Origin: Rhodanobacter soli
GTDB lineage: Bacteria; Pseudomonadota; Gammaproteobacteria; Xanthomonadales; Rhodanobacteraceae
Assembly (NCBI RefSeq): GCF_040548735.1
Contig: NZ_JBEPSD010000001.1
Span: 930,001-994,000 of the forward strand
Reading direction: 5' to 3'
Length of the DNA stretch: 64,000 bases
Positions 53,300-61,904 of the stretch are shown here, piece after piece; position 1 is the stretch's first letter, and every line of letters starts with the position of its first letter. The position numbers were made by a program, and so were the translations under genes. Under the pieces are notes generated by a model that worked only from the letters and a program-made list of their open reading frames with translations, searched no databases and was not told where the DNA came from.

Positions 53300-53677
53300 A
53301 TGCGCACTTCCACGATCCGCAACAGTTTGTACGCCACCACCCTGATGTTCGCCTTTGCGGCCATCCCGTTCGGCCAGGTCATGGCCCAGGACGCCGGCGC
53401 GCGGATGCAGCAATCGTCCGACAACCAGACCGTGCCGGACAAGGCAGCCGATGCCTGGATCACCACCAAGGTGAAATCCGAGTTCGGCACCACCAAGGGC
53501 ATCTCGGCCACCAACATCTCGGTCTCGACCCACGATGGCGTCGTTACGCTCAGCGGCACGGTCTCCTCGCAAGCCGAGAAGGAGCGCGCCGAGCGCGTCG
53601 CCCAGCTCGTCAAGGGCGTGAAGAGCGTGGACAGCAGCGGCCTGACGATCGGCGGCATGCCGCCCACGGAGAAGTAG
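53300..53677 (+). CDS. Exported BON-domain protein (OsmY-like)
   Basis: The 125-residue protein has a signal peptide (cut near residue 29, VMAQD) and one BON domain (about 45-118) with DAWITTKVKSEFG, VSTHDGVVTLSGTVSS and AERVAQLVKGV. BON proteins sit in the periplasm and are often osmotic- or envelope-stress induced. An AAGGAG ribosome site precedes the ATG. It is a single gene ending at a symmetrical terminator. Confidence 0.88.
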   Translation: MRTSTIRNSLYATTLMFAFAAIPFGQVMAQDAGARMQQSSDNQTVPDKAADAWITTKVKSEFGTTKGISATNISVSTHDGVVTLSGTVSSQAEKERAERVAQLVKGVKSVDSSGLTIGGMPPTEK

Positions 53678-53697
53678 GCGCATGGGACATGCAGCCA

Positions 53698-53729
53698 ATG
53701 AAAAAGGCGCCCGCGGGCGCCTTTTTCAT
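53698..53729. terminator. Bidirectional terminator between the BON gene and pilU
   Basis: The palindromic stem GGCGCCCGCGGGCGCC is flanked by five A on the left and five T on the right, and the symmetry extends to ATGA/TCAT. It therefore gives a T-run on both strands and can stop both convergent genes. Confidence 0.93.
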
Positions 53730-53749
53730 CTGTCGCTACAGCAGCAGCT

Positions 53750-54919
53750 CTAGCGATTGAGGAAGTTGGCGCCACCGAGGTTATGCGCGTCGCGGGTTTC
53801 CTCCAGCTCGACGCCGTCCAGGCCTTGCGACAAGGTATGCGCGTCGCCGCCCTGCGCCAGCTTGATGCGCAGGCGCACCTCGTTGGAGCTGTCCGCGTGG
53901 CGCAGCGCGTCCTCGTAGCTGATCTCGCCGGCGTGGTACAGCTCGACCAGGCTCTGGTCGAACGTCTTCATGCCGAGCAGGGTGGACTCCTTCATCACTT
54001 CCTTCAGCTTGTGGATCTCGCCCTGACGGATGTAGTCCTGTACCAGCGGCGTGCCCAGCAACACTTCCACCGCCACCCGGCGCGCCTTGCCGTCGGGGGT
54101 GGGGATCAGCATCTGCGCCACGATGCCCTTCAGGTTCAGTGACAGGTCCATCAGCAGCTGCTGGCGGCGATCTTCCGGGAAGAAGTGCAGGATGCGGTCC
54201 ATCGCCTGGTTCGCGTTGTTCGCGTGCAGCGTGCACAGGCACAGATGGCCGGTCTCGGAGAAGTTGATCGCGTGCTCCATCGTCTCGCGCGTGCGCACCT
54301 CGCCGATCATGATCACGTCCGGCGCCTGGCGCAGGGTGTTCTTCAGCGCGTTGTCCCAGCTGTCGGTGTCGATGCCCAGTTCGCGCTGGGTGATGATGCA
54401 GCCCTCGTGCTTGTGCACGTACTCGATCGGGTCCTCGATGGTGATGATGTGGCCGGTCGAGTTCTGGTTGCGGTAGCCGATCATCGACGCCAGCGAGGTG
54501 GATTTGCCGGTGCCGGTGCCGCCCACAAAGATGATGATGCCGCGCTTTGTCATCGCCAGCTGCTTGATCACCGGCGGCAGGGTCAGCTCCTCGATCGTGG
54601 GAATCTTCGACTCGATCCGGCGCAGCACCATGCCGACGCAGTTGCGCTGGTAGAAGCACGAGACGCGGAAACGGCCCACGCCCTGCGCCGAGATCGCGAA
54701 CTGGCACTCGTGGGTCTTCTCGAACTCCTCGCGCTGGCCTGGCGTCATCACGTTGAGCACCATGTCGCGCGACTGCTGCACGCTGAGCGGACTCTGCGTG
54801 ATCGGCACGATCCGGCCCTGCACCTTCATCGAAGGGGCGACACCCGCGGTGATGAACAAGTCGGAAGCCTTCTTGTGCACCATCAGCTTCAGGAATGAGG
54901 TGAAATCAAAGTCGCTCAT
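53750..54919 (-). CDS. pilU: Type IV pilus retraction ATPase PilU
   Basis: The 389-residue ATPase has Walker A GGTGTGKST, the Asp box TIEDPIEYVHKHEGC, Walker B GEVRTRETMEHAI and the His box HLCLCTLHANNANQ. PilU hexamers assist PilT in depolymerising pili. It is the partner of PilT, transcribed after it with a 55-base gap. The cluster's position beside the Pil-Chp region is functional company but not one operon. Confidence 0.96.
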   Translation of the reverse strand: MSDFDFTSFLKLMVHKKASDLFITAGVAPSMKVQGRIVPITQSPLSVQQSRDMVLNVMTPGQREEFEKTHECQFAISAQGVGRFRVSCFYQRNCVGMVLRRIESKIPTIEELTLPPVIKQLAMTKRGIIIFVGGTGTGKSTSLASMIGYRNQNSTGHIITIEDPIEYVHKHEGCIITQRELGIDTDSWDNALKNTLRQAPDVIMIGEVRTRETMEHAINFSETGHLCLCTLHANNANQAMDRILHFFPEDRRQQLLMDLSLNLKGIVAQMLIPTPDGKARRVAVEVLLGTPLVQDYIRQGEIHKLKEVMKESTLLGMKTFDQSLVELYHAGEISYEDALRHADSSNEVRLRIKLAQGGDAHTLSQGLDGVELEETRDAHNLGGANFLNR

Positions 54920-54974
54920 GACGTTGCCCCCGGGGATCGGGAATGGAGTAGCGAAAATCGGGACGGGCCACCAA

Positions 54975-56012
54975 TCACTTGAAGCTGTCCTTGTTCTTGG
55001 CGTAGGCGAACGCCTGCTGGCGCGTCACCAGGCCGCGTTTGACCAGATCCTGCAGGCACTGGTCCAGCGTCTGCATGCCGAACTGCTGGCCGGTCTGGAT
55101 CGACGAATACATCTGCGCGACCTTGTCCTCGCGGATCAGGTTGCGGATCGCCGGGATGCCGACCATGATCTCGTGCGCCGCGATGCGGCCGCCGCCGACC
55201 TTCTTCAGCAACGACTGCGAGATCACCGCGCGCAACGACTCGGAAAGCATCGAACGCACCATCGGCTTCTCGCCGGCGGGAAACACGTCGATGATGCGGT
55301 CGATGGTCTTCGCCGCCGAGCTGGTATGCACGGTGGCGAAGACCAGGTGGCCGGTTTCCGCGGCGGTCAGCGCGAGGCGGATGGTCTCCAGGTCGCGCAA
55401 CTCGCCGACCAGGATGTAGTCGGGATCCTCGCGCAGCGCCGAACGCAACGCTTCGTTGAAGCCCAGCGTGTCGCGGTGGATTTCGCGCTGGTTGACCAGG
55501 CACTTCTGCGAGGTGTGCACGAACTCGATCGGGTCCTCGATCGTGAGCATGTGCCCGTATTCGTTCTTGTTGATGTGGTCGACCATCGCCGCCAGCGTGG
55601 TCGACTTGCCCGAGCCGGTCGGGCCGGTCACCAGGATCAGGCCCTGCGGCTGCTCGATCAGTTCCTTGAAGATGCGCGGCGCGCCGAGGTCTTCCAGCGT
55701 CAGCACTTCGGACGGAATGGTACGGAACACCGCGCCGGCACCGCGGTTCTGGTTGAACGCGTTGACGCGGAAGCGCGCCAGCCCGGGAATCTCGAACGAG
55801 AAGTCGGTCTCGTAGAACTCTTCGTAGTCGCGCCGCTGCTTGTCCGACATGATGTCGTAGATCAGCGAGTGGACCTGCTTGTGTTCGAGCGCGGGAATGT
55901 TGATCCGGCGCACATCGCCATCGACGCGGATCATCGGCGGCAGCCCGGCGGACAAGTGCAGGTCCGAGGCCTTGTTCTTCACCGAGAAGGCAAGCAGTTC
56001 GGCAATGTCCAT
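54975..56012 (-). CDS. pilT: Type IV pilus retraction motor PilT
   Basis: The 345-residue ATPase has Walker A GPTGSGKST, Asp box TIEDPIEFVHTSQKC, Walker B GELRDLETIRLAL, His box HLVFATVHTSSA and the PilT-specific AIRNLIRE near the C-terminus. I chose the ATG of MDIAELLAFSV with a GAGGGG ribosome site; the upstream 40 codons lack family similarity. It drives pilus retraction, twitching and DNA uptake. Confidence 0.97.
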   Translation of the reverse strand: MDIAELLAFSVKNKASDLHLSAGLPPMIRVDGDVRRINIPALEHKQVHSLIYDIMSDKQRRDYEEFYETDFSFEIPGLARFRVNAFNQNRGAGAVFRTIPSEVLTLEDLGAPRIFKELIEQPQGLILVTGPTGSGKSTTLAAMVDHINKNEYGHMLTIEDPIEFVHTSQKCLVNQREIHRDTLGFNEALRSALREDPDYILVGELRDLETIRLALTAAETGHLVFATVHTSSAAKTIDRIIDVFPAGEKPMVRSMLSESLRAVISQSLLKKVGGGRIAAHEIMVGIPAIRNLIREDKVAQMYSSIQTGQQFGMQTLDQCLQDLVKRGLVTRQQAFAYAKNKDSFK

Positions 56013-56379
56013 CTGTCGTTTCCCCTCAACCGATCGTCTGGATGGCATGAATTCGTATGCCACATGCGGGGCCGGATGACATTCGCAGGCGTGGTGCGCC
56101 GCAGCGCATGGCATCCGGCGCCACGACACCACCTGGACGAACTACCCGAATCCCCCTGTAGCCGCGTCGATACTACTCGCGCAACCGGCTGTGCGGCCAG
56201 TCTTTCCGCCGTCAATACGCAAACTGTCGACCCGGTTTGCGCACCCGGTCGAAAAATCGTCATCCGGCCATGATCACGGCATCCGCGGCCGCCGTCCGCC
56301 GGCGCCCCGCACGGCAAAATCCGTCGCGATCGCGCCGGCTCCGGTAAGGTACGCGGTCTGGACGGACGAGGAGCCCTGC
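56013..56379. other. Divergent intergenic region pilT-proC
   Basis: These 367 bases hold the promoters for pilT and proC. In many gammaproteobacteria the PLP-binding gene yggS sits here. No yggS reading frame or remnant is visible; only short unconvincing frames occur. No RNA gene seen. Confidence 0.6.
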
Positions 56380-57204
56380 ATGACACGACTTGCCTTCATC
56401 GGCGGCGGCAACATGGCGCGCAGCCTGATCGGCGGCCTGCTGAAAACCGGCGTGGCGCCGGCCACCCTCAGCGTGGCCGAGCCGCTGGCCGAGGCGCGCC
56501 AGTCGCTCGGCCGCGATTTCGGCATTGCCTGCTATGCCGAAAACCGGCTGGCCGTGGCGGAGGCCGAGGTGATCCTGCTGGCGGTGAAGCCGCAGGTGAT
56601 GCCGGCGATCCACGCCGACCTGCGCGACATCCTGCAGCGCAACCGGCCGCTGCTGATCTCGATCGCCGCCGGCGTGCGGCTGGACCAGCTGGAGCGCTGG
56701 TTCGGTACCACCCTGCCGATCGTGCGCTGCATGCCGAACACGCCCGCGCTGATCGGCGCCGGCGCCACCGGCCTGTGCGCGAACAGCCGGGTCAGTCCGG
56801 CGCAGAAGGCGCAGGCGCAGCACATCCTCGATGCCGCCGGGATCACACGCTGGATCGACGATGAGGCGCTGATGGACACCGTCACCGCGCTGTCCGGTTC
56901 CGGCCCGGCGTATTTCTTCGCCCTGGTCGAAGCACTGGAAGCGGCCGCGGTGGCGCAAGGCCTGCCCCGCGGCACCGCCCGCGCACTCGCCGCGCAGACC
57001 TGCCTGGGCGCCGGTCGCATGCTGGTCGACGGCGGCGAGGACCCCGCCGTGCTGCGCCAGCGCGTCACCTCGCCACACGGCACCACCCAGGCTGCGCTGG
57101 AAAGCTTCAGCGCCGATGGCCTGCCGCACATCGTCGCCCGCGCCGTCGCCGCCGCCACCCGGCGTGGCGCGGAACTCGCTGCCGAACTGGACAGACTGCC
57201 GTGA
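56380..57204 (+). CDS. proC: Pyrroline-5-carboxylate reductase
   Basis: The 274-residue enzyme has the NAD(P) fold FIGGGNMARSLIGGL, AVKPQ, RCMPNTPALIGAGATG and the C-terminal VTALSGSGPAYFF. TSPHGTTQAALESF follows. It makes the last step of proline synthesis. A GAGG-like site sits ahead of the ATG. It overlaps yggT by four bases. Confidence 0.96.
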   Translation: MTRLAFIGGGNMARSLIGGLLKTGVAPATLSVAEPLAEARQSLGRDFGIACYAENRLAVAEAEVILLAVKPQVMPAIHADLRDILQRNRPLLISIAAGVRLDQLERWFGTTLPIVRCMPNTPALIGAGATGLCANSRVSPAQKAQAQHILDAAGITRWIDDEALMDTVTALSGSGPAYFFALVEALEAAAVAQGLPRGTARALAAQTCLGAGRMLVDGGEDPAVLRQRVTSPHGTTQAALESFSADGLPHIVARAVAAATRRGAELAAELDRLP

Positions 57205-57776
57205 GCTATCTGCTGAATGCACTGGCCCTGCTGCTCGACCTGGCGTTCGATGCCGTCGTCACCCTGCTGCTGCTGCGCGTGGCCGCCGAGGCCTGCCGCG
57301 CGGACTTCCACAATCCGCTGAGCCAGTTCGTCTACCGCTACACCAACCCGATGCTGGCACCGATCCGCCGCGTGCTGCCGAACTGGCACCGGGTCAACCT
57401 GGCCGCCCTGTTGCTGGCGTGGCTGGCGATGCTGGTCAAGCGCCTGCTGCTGTTCGCCCTGCTGGGCGTGATGCCGCACCCGCTCGGCCTGATCGTGCTG
57501 TCGCTGGCCGAGCTGCTCGACTTCGTGCTGCTGTTCTACCTGGTGCTGATCTTCGGCTGGTCGCTGTTGAGCATGTTCTCGGTGGACCGCCGCCATCCAC
57601 TGCTGCAACTCGCCGGCAGCATCGTCGCCCCGTTGCTGCGCCCGCTGCACGGCAAGCTGATCGCCGGCCAGATCGACTTCGCACCGATGGTGGTGATGAT
57701 CGTGCTGCTGCTGGCGCGGTTGCTGGTGGCGGCGCCGTTGCTGGATGTGGGGGCGCGGTTGGCGCTGGGCGCCTGA
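57201..57776 (+). CDS. yggT: YggT family membrane protein
   Basis: The 191-residue protein has two copies of the YggT unit, each with a helix pair: LLDLAFDAVVTLLLLRVAAE then NPLSQFVYRYTNPMLAPIRRVLP, and again later with SVDRRHPLLQLAGSIVAPLLRPLHG. The family is membrane-embedded and linked to cell-shape or osmotic functions. It is coupled to proC (ATGA), its usual partner. Confidence 0.93.
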   Translation: MSYLLNALALLLDLAFDAVVTLLLLRVAAEACRADFHNPLSQFVYRYTNPMLAPIRRVLPNWHRVNLAALLLAWLAMLVKRLLLFALLGVMPHPLGLIVLSLAELLDFVLLFYLVLIFGWSLLSMFSVDRRHPLLQLAGSIVAPLLRPLHGKLIAGQIDFAPMVVMIVLLLARLLVAAPLLDVGARLALGA

Positions 57777-57825
57777 ACTTTCTCCCTCGTAGCGGACGCT
57801 AGTTCGCTCATGGGTTGGTAAGAGC

Positions 57826-58186
57826 TTTTGAAGCGAAGAGCTTTCGTCTGCCTGCGGCAGCCGAGTTACTTTTCTCTTGCGTGGCCAAGAGAAAAGTAAC
57901 CCAAAGAGAAGGCCACCCGATGACGCGCCCTACGGGCATCCTGCCCTCCGGGTACGCGGGTGGGCTGCGGGGTTTGTCGACAGGGCATCGGGCAACTGCT
58001 CCTGCGTTGCCTCAACTCGGGCATCCATGCCCTCGCCTGCCCTGGCGACAAACTGGCCGACATCCCTGCCGGCCACCCTGCGGGCTTTCCTTCGCCCACC
58101 CGCCGCGCCATAGGGGCCCCGGGTAGAGCAGCGCGCTCCCAGCGCGCACTCTTCAGAAGAGCCAGATCAAGACAGGAGCGGGAGCA
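57826..58186 (+). repeat. Interspersed hairpin-rich repeat, copy 1
   Basis: This non-coding block carries a perfect 15-bp hairpin (57865-57879 with 57886-57900) containing GTTACTTTTCTCTTG. Its opening (AAGAGCTTT, GAAGAGCTTTCGT, CCTGCGGC) and its end (CCCCGGGTAGAGCAGCG near 58118-58134) match the opposite-strand sequence of the neighbouring copy, so it is one half of an inverted pair. The block resembles dispersed repeats that give spurious hypothetical proteins in Lysobacterales annotations. Boundaries are approximate. Confidence 0.8.
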
Positions 58187-58600
58187 AAGCCACAGCAAGC
58201 GACGCTTTGCTGTGGCTTCTGCTTTTCCGCTTCATCACCGAGTGCGGGCCAGGATGGCCCGCTGCTCTACCGGGGTCCCTTGCGCGGCGGTGAGACGGGG
58301 TCGACAGGCCGCGCAGCGGGCGAGTCCATGGATGGACTCGCCTTTTCGAGCGGGCACGACGCCCGCTCGAAAAGCCCGGCCCCGACTCACGGACTTGCCG
58401 GGCACGATGCCCGGCAAGCGCCAAGCGGGGGGTCGTTTTCTCTTGGTTACTTCTCTTTTGGACAAGCAAAAGAGAAGTAACTCGAGCGCCGCAGGCGCAC
58501 GAAAGCTCTTGCCTCTGATGCTTTTCGCTTTGAACGCCACGAGAGCAAGAACATCGCCACGACCGAAGGAAGTCCCTTGCGGACAGAGTGCGCCACAACA
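58187..58600 (-). repeat. Interspersed hairpin-rich repeat, copy 2, inverted relative to copy 1
   Basis: Read on the minus strand this block parallels copy 1: AAGAGCTTTCGTGCGCCTGCGGC, a 15-bp hairpin with GTTACTTCTCTTTTG (58446-58460 with 58467-58481), and CCCCGGTAGAGCAGCG at the inner end. Further perfect stems lie at 58187-58218 (12 bp), 58321-58340 (9 bp), 58342-58374 (14 bp) and 58394-58418 (10 bp). The outer edge carries CGACCGAAGGAAGTCCCTT (58560-58578), also present at 10088-10106. The frames across it are treated as non-coding. Confidence 0.8.
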
Positions 58601-58618
58601 AACGGAAAGCGGAAAGGC

Positions 58619-59443
58619 TCAGCGCAGCGCCCATTCCGCGATGATCCGATGGATCTCGTCCAACCCGTCGAACAGCGCCGCCGGTCCGGGCTGCAGGATG
58701 ATCGGCGACTTGATCTCGTGCAGTTCGCCATCGCGCACCGCGGGAATCGTGTCCCAGCCCGGCCGCACCGCCACCTTCTCCGGGCGAAAGCGCTTGCCGC
58801 ACCACGAGCCGAGGATGATGTCCGGGGCGCGCCGCACGACCTCGTCGCCGTTCGGCAGGATGCGCTGCTTCGCCAGCGGTTCGCGGGCGAGTTCGGGGAA
58901 GCAGTCATCGCCGCCGGCGATGCCGATGATCTCGGCGACCCAGCGGATGCCGGTGATGATCGGTTCGTCCCACTCCTCGAAATACACCTTCGGCCGCCGC
59001 GGCAGTCCTGCGACGGCGGCGCGGATGTCGGCGATGTGCCGCTCGGCGCGCTGCGCGTAGGCTTCGGCTTTTTCGTGGGCGCCGACCATCGCGCCGAGCC
59101 GGCGGATGTAGGCCAGGATGCCATCGACGCTGCGGTGGTTGCTGATCCACACCTCGACGCCGGCCTTGATCAGCTCGCGGGCGATGTCGGCCTGGATGTC
59201 GGAAAAGCCGATCGCCAGGTCCGGTTCCAGCTTCAGGATCTCGCCGATCTTCGCGCTGGTGAAGGCGGAGACCTTCGGCTTCTCCTTGCGCGCCCGCGGC
59301 GGTCGCACGGTGAAGCCGGAAATGCCGACGATGCGGCGCTCCTCGCCGAGCGCGTACAGCACCTCGGTGGGCTCCTCGGTGAGGCAGACGATGCGCTGCG
59401 GGAAGTGGTCCGGCAAGCCGGAATCCGGTGCGACGTGATGCAT
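58619..59443 (-). CDS. BtuF-like cobalamin/helical-backbone metal receptor protein without signal peptide
   Basis: The 274-residue protein matches the periplasmic cobalamin-binding (BtuF) fold: RIVCLTEEPTEVLYALGEERRIVGIS, LKLEPDLAIGFSDIQ, then a helical backbone and a C-terminal lobe with APDIILGSW. The N-terminus (MHHVAPDSG) has no signal peptide or lipobox, and no better upstream start is available because yjbQ ends four bases away. It may act in the cytoplasm or in a diverged role. No btuC or btuD is near. It is the third gene of a pdxH-yjbQ-btuF-like operon. Confidence 0.85.
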   Translation of the reverse strand: MHHVAPDSGLPDHFPQRIVCLTEEPTEVLYALGEERRIVGISGFTVRPPRARKEKPKVSAFTSAKIGEILKLEPDLAIGFSDIQADIARELIKAGVEVWISNHRSVDGILAYIRRLGAMVGAHEKAEAYAQRAERHIADIRAAVAGLPRRPKVYFEEWDEPIITGIRWVAEIIGIAGGDDCFPELAREPLAKQRILPNGDEVVRRAPDIILGSWCGKRFRPEKVAVRPGWDTIPAVRDGELHEIKSPIILQPGPAALFDGLDEIHRIIAEWALR

Positions 59444-59447
59444 GCGC

Positions 59448-59888
59448 TCAGTTCCCCAACACGGTCACCACGACCTTGCGCTGGTGCGGGTCGATGCGGT
59501 GTTCCCACAGGTAGATGCCCTGCCAGGTACCCAGCATCAGCTTGCCGCCGTGCACCGGCACGCTGAGGCTGACCCCGGTGAGGATCGAACGGACGTGCGC
59601 CGGCATGTCGTCCGGGCCTTCCGCGTCGTGCTGGAAGATCGCGTCGCCGTCCGGCACGGCACGGGCGAACCAGCGCTCCAGGTCGTTGCGCACGGCGGGG
59701 TCCGCATTCTCGCTGATCAGCAGCGAACAGCTGGTATGCGCGGTGAACACCTGCGCGATGCCCGTCTGCACGTGGCTGGCTGCCACCGCGTCGCCGACCT
59801 GCGCGGTGATCTCGCTGAACCCGCGGCCGCGCGTGTGCACGGCAAAGCCACCCTGCGCCACATGCTGCGCGGGCAGCGCCCGGGTCAT
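59448..59888 (-). CDS. yjbQ: YjbQ family protein (UPF0047, thiamine-phosphate synthase-like)
   Basis: The 146-residue protein has VFTAHTSCSLLISENADP, HDAEGPDDMPAHVRSIL and LMLGTWQGIYLWEHR, the YjbQ signature. Some members show weak thiamine-phosphate synthase activity. It overlaps pdxH by four bases (ATGA). Confidence 0.93.
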   Translation of the reverse strand: MTRALPAQHVAQGGFAVHTRGRGFSEITAQVGDAVAASHVQTGIAQVFTAHTSCSLLISENADPAVRNDLERWFARAVPDGDAIFQHDAEGPDDMPAHVRSILTGVSLSVPVHGGKLMLGTWQGIYLWEHRIDPHQRKVVVTVLGN

Positions 59889-60472
59889 GGGTAGAGCATC
59901 CGGCTGGTCCAGGTCTGGCCGTGGCGATCCCAGCGCACCCGTTCGTGCAGTCGGAACTCGGCGCCGTACCAGAATTCCAGCATGTCCGGCTCGACCACGA
60001 AGCCGCCCCAGTGCGGCGGCCGGGTCACTTCGTGGCCTTCGAACTGCTGCTCGTAGCGCGCCACACGCTGTTCGAAGCTGTCACGGTCGGGCAGCGTCTG
60101 CGACTGCAGCGAGGCCCACGCGCCGATCTGGCTGCCGCGCGGGCGGCTGGCGAAGTAGGCATCCGACTCCTCCGCCTGCAGCTTGCGCGCCGCGCCTTCC
60201 ACGCGCACCTGCACGCCCTCGCGCACCTGCTTCCAGTGAAAGCACAGCGCCACCTGCGGATGCGCTTCGAGCTGGCCGCCCTTGTCGCTTTCGTAATTGG
60301 TGTAGAAGCGGAAGCCGCGTTCGTCGGCGCCCTTGAGCAGCACGATGCGCGAGGCGACCCGGCCGGAACCGTCCACGGTAGCCAGGTTCATCGCCGTCGG
60401 CTCGCGGTCGCCGCTGGCCTTGGCTTCGTCCAGCAGGTGCAGGAAGGTGTCGAGAATCTCGGATTTGAGCAT
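59885..60472 (-). CDS. pdxH: Pyridoxamine 5'-phosphate oxidase
   Basis: The 195-residue FMN enzyme has AMNLATVDGSGRVASRIVLLKG, FRFYTNYESDKGGQL, RVEGAARKL, PHWGGFVVEP and a C-terminal RLHERVRWDR. It makes pyridoxal phosphate. It is the first gene of the pdxH-yjbQ-btuF-like operon. Confidence 0.96.
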   Translation of the reverse strand: MLKSEILDTFLHLLDEAKASGDREPTAMNLATVDGSGRVASRIVLLKGADERGFRFYTNYESDKGGQLEAHPQVALCFHWKQVREGVQVRVEGAARKLQAEESDAYFASRPRGSQIGAWASLQSQTLPDRDSFEQRVARYEQQFEGHEVTRPPHWGGFVVEPDMLEFWYGAEFRLHERVRWDRHGQTWTSRMLYP

Positions 60473-60526
60473 GATGTCTGAAACTTTCCTTTTGCATCGT
60501 GGCCGACACGCGCCATCATGGCGCGG

Positions 60527-60709
60527 ATGAACCTGACCGATAATAGTGCAATGCCCCCTTCATCCAGTACCGCCGCACCCCGGATGGCGACGCCATTTTC
60601 GCTCATGGAATGTGAAGGCGGCAGCGACATGCCCGTTTGCGGGATGCCCCGCCGCCGCTGCCTGCCGGTGGCGGAAATCCCTCCCGGAACCACGGTGTCC
60701 CACGGATGA
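60527..60709 (+). CDS. Possible small ORF coupled to the kinase gene
   Basis: A 60-codon frame starts at ATG 60527 (or 60518) and its TGA overlaps the kinase ATG (ATGA at 60706-60709). The product has MECEGGSDMPVCGMPRR, two Cys and no recognisable domain. The overlap is the pattern of translational coupling, but the frame may be chance in GC-rich DNA. Confidence 0.25.
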   Translation: MNLTDNSAMPPSSSTAAPRMATPFSLMECEGGSDMPVCGMPRRRCLPVAEIPPGTTVSHG

Positions 60710-61536
60710 CGTCCCACGCCGACCTGCAGAACGAGGCCCTCGCCGGCCATCTGCTCGACCAGTACGCCGGGCGCATCGCCCGCTCGCGCCGTCCCTACAT
60801 CCTGGGCCTGTCCGGCCTGCAGGGCAGCGGCAAGAGCACCCTGGCGCGGGTGATGAAGGCCCAGGCCGAAGCGCGTGGCTGGCCCACCGAGGTGCTCGCG
60901 CTGGACGACTTCTACTACGCCCGCAGCGACCGCGAGGCGCTGGCGCGCGACGTGCACCCGCTGCTGCGCACCCGCGGTGTGCCGGGCACGCACGAGATCG
61001 AGCTGATGATGTCGGTGCTGGCCGCCCTGCCGCACGCCTCGGACAAGCTGCCGGTGTCGCACCCGCGCTTCGACAAGGGCCGCGATACCCGCTTCCCGCC
61101 GTCGCGCTGGCCGCGCACCACGCGCCCGCCCCGGCTGGTGATCGTGGAAGGCTGGGCGCTGGGCATCCGGCCGCAGCTGCAGGCCGCGCTGACCAGGCCG
61201 ATCAACGAACTGGAACGCACCGAAGACCCCGACGGCAGCTGGCGCCACTGGGTCAACAAGCAACTGCGCGGCTACCAGCCGCTATGGCGCAAGTTCGATG
61301 CGCTGATCGTGCTGCAGGCGCCGAACTGGGAGATCGTGCGGCGCTGGCGCGGCGAGCAGGAGCAGGAGTTGCTGGCGCGGCACGCGCCGCTGGCGATGGA
61401 CGCCACCGCGATGGAGCGGTTCCTGGCGCATTTCGAACGGCTCAGCCGGCACGCGCTGGCCACCTTGCCGGCCCTGGCCGATACCTGCGTGGAATACGAC
61501 GACGACCGCCACGTGACCGGGCTCAGCCACGGCTGA
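60706..61536 (+). CDS. P-loop kinase resembling D-glycerate 3-kinase
   Basis: The 276-residue kinase has Walker A GLQGSGKST near residue 42, then LALDDFYYARSDRE and VPGTHEIELM, then the second acidic site IVEGWALGIRP, fitting the glycerate-kinase branch of the phosphoribulokinase/uridine-kinase family. It may phosphorylate glycerate in glycine/serine or glyoxylate metabolism. The frame is open upstream to 60637 without kinase sequence, so I use ATG 60706. Confidence 0.82.
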   Translation: MTSHADLQNEALAGHLLDQYAGRIARSRRPYILGLSGLQGSGKSTLARVMKAQAEARGWPTEVLALDDFYYARSDREALARDVHPLLRTRGVPGTHEIELMMSVLAALPHASDKLPVSHPRFDKGRDTRFPPSRWPRTTRPPRLVIVEGWALGIRPQLQAALTRPINELERTEDPDGSWRHWVNKQLRGYQPLWRKFDALIVLQAPNWEIVRRWRGEQEQELLARHAPLAMDATAMERFLAHFERLSRHALATLPALADTCVEYDDDRHVTGLSHG

Positions 61537-61590
61537 ATCGGGACGGGGAAGCATGGCGCCGCCCCGATCCTGATCCCTGGTCCGGGTCGA

Positions 61591-61794
61591 TCAGTCGACG
61601 ACGAAATTGATCTTCAGGTTGACGCGCCACTCGGCGATGGTGCCGTCGTCCTTGGTGACCACCTTGATCTCGTTGACCCAGGCGCCCTTGATGTTCTTCA
61701 CTGACTCCCCCGCCTTCTTCAATCCGTGCTGCACGGCATCTTCCACGCCCTTGCTGGACGACGCGTTGATTTCGATGACCTTGGCTACCGACAT
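61591..61794 (-). CDS. Dodecin, flavin-storage protein
   Basis: The 67-residue protein has the dodecin fold VAKVIEINASSSKGVEDAVQHGLKKA and IKGAWVNEIKV with Trp39, which stacks on flavin in the dodecameric shell. It likely stores or buffers flavin. It is a single small gene convergent with the glycerate-kinase-like gene, 54 bases away. Confidence 0.95.
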   Translation of the reverse strand: MSVAKVIEINASSSKGVEDAVQHGLKKAGESVKNIKGAWVNEIKVVTKDDGTIAEWRVNLKINFVVD

Positions 61795-61904
61795 GGCGAC
61801 ACTCTCCGGTGGAATCGTGCAAACGGCACGCTGCGTTCCCCCCGCCTGAAGCCCGAGTCTGACCCGCCGCCGTGCGCAAGGACAAGCCGCACTGCAAAAT
61901 CACC

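Noticed and set aside
57960-59060. A 366-codon plus-strand frame over the repeat block and the btuF-like gene
   Set aside because: It crosses several perfect hairpins and runs antisense to the BtuF-like gene; typical spurious translation of repeats.
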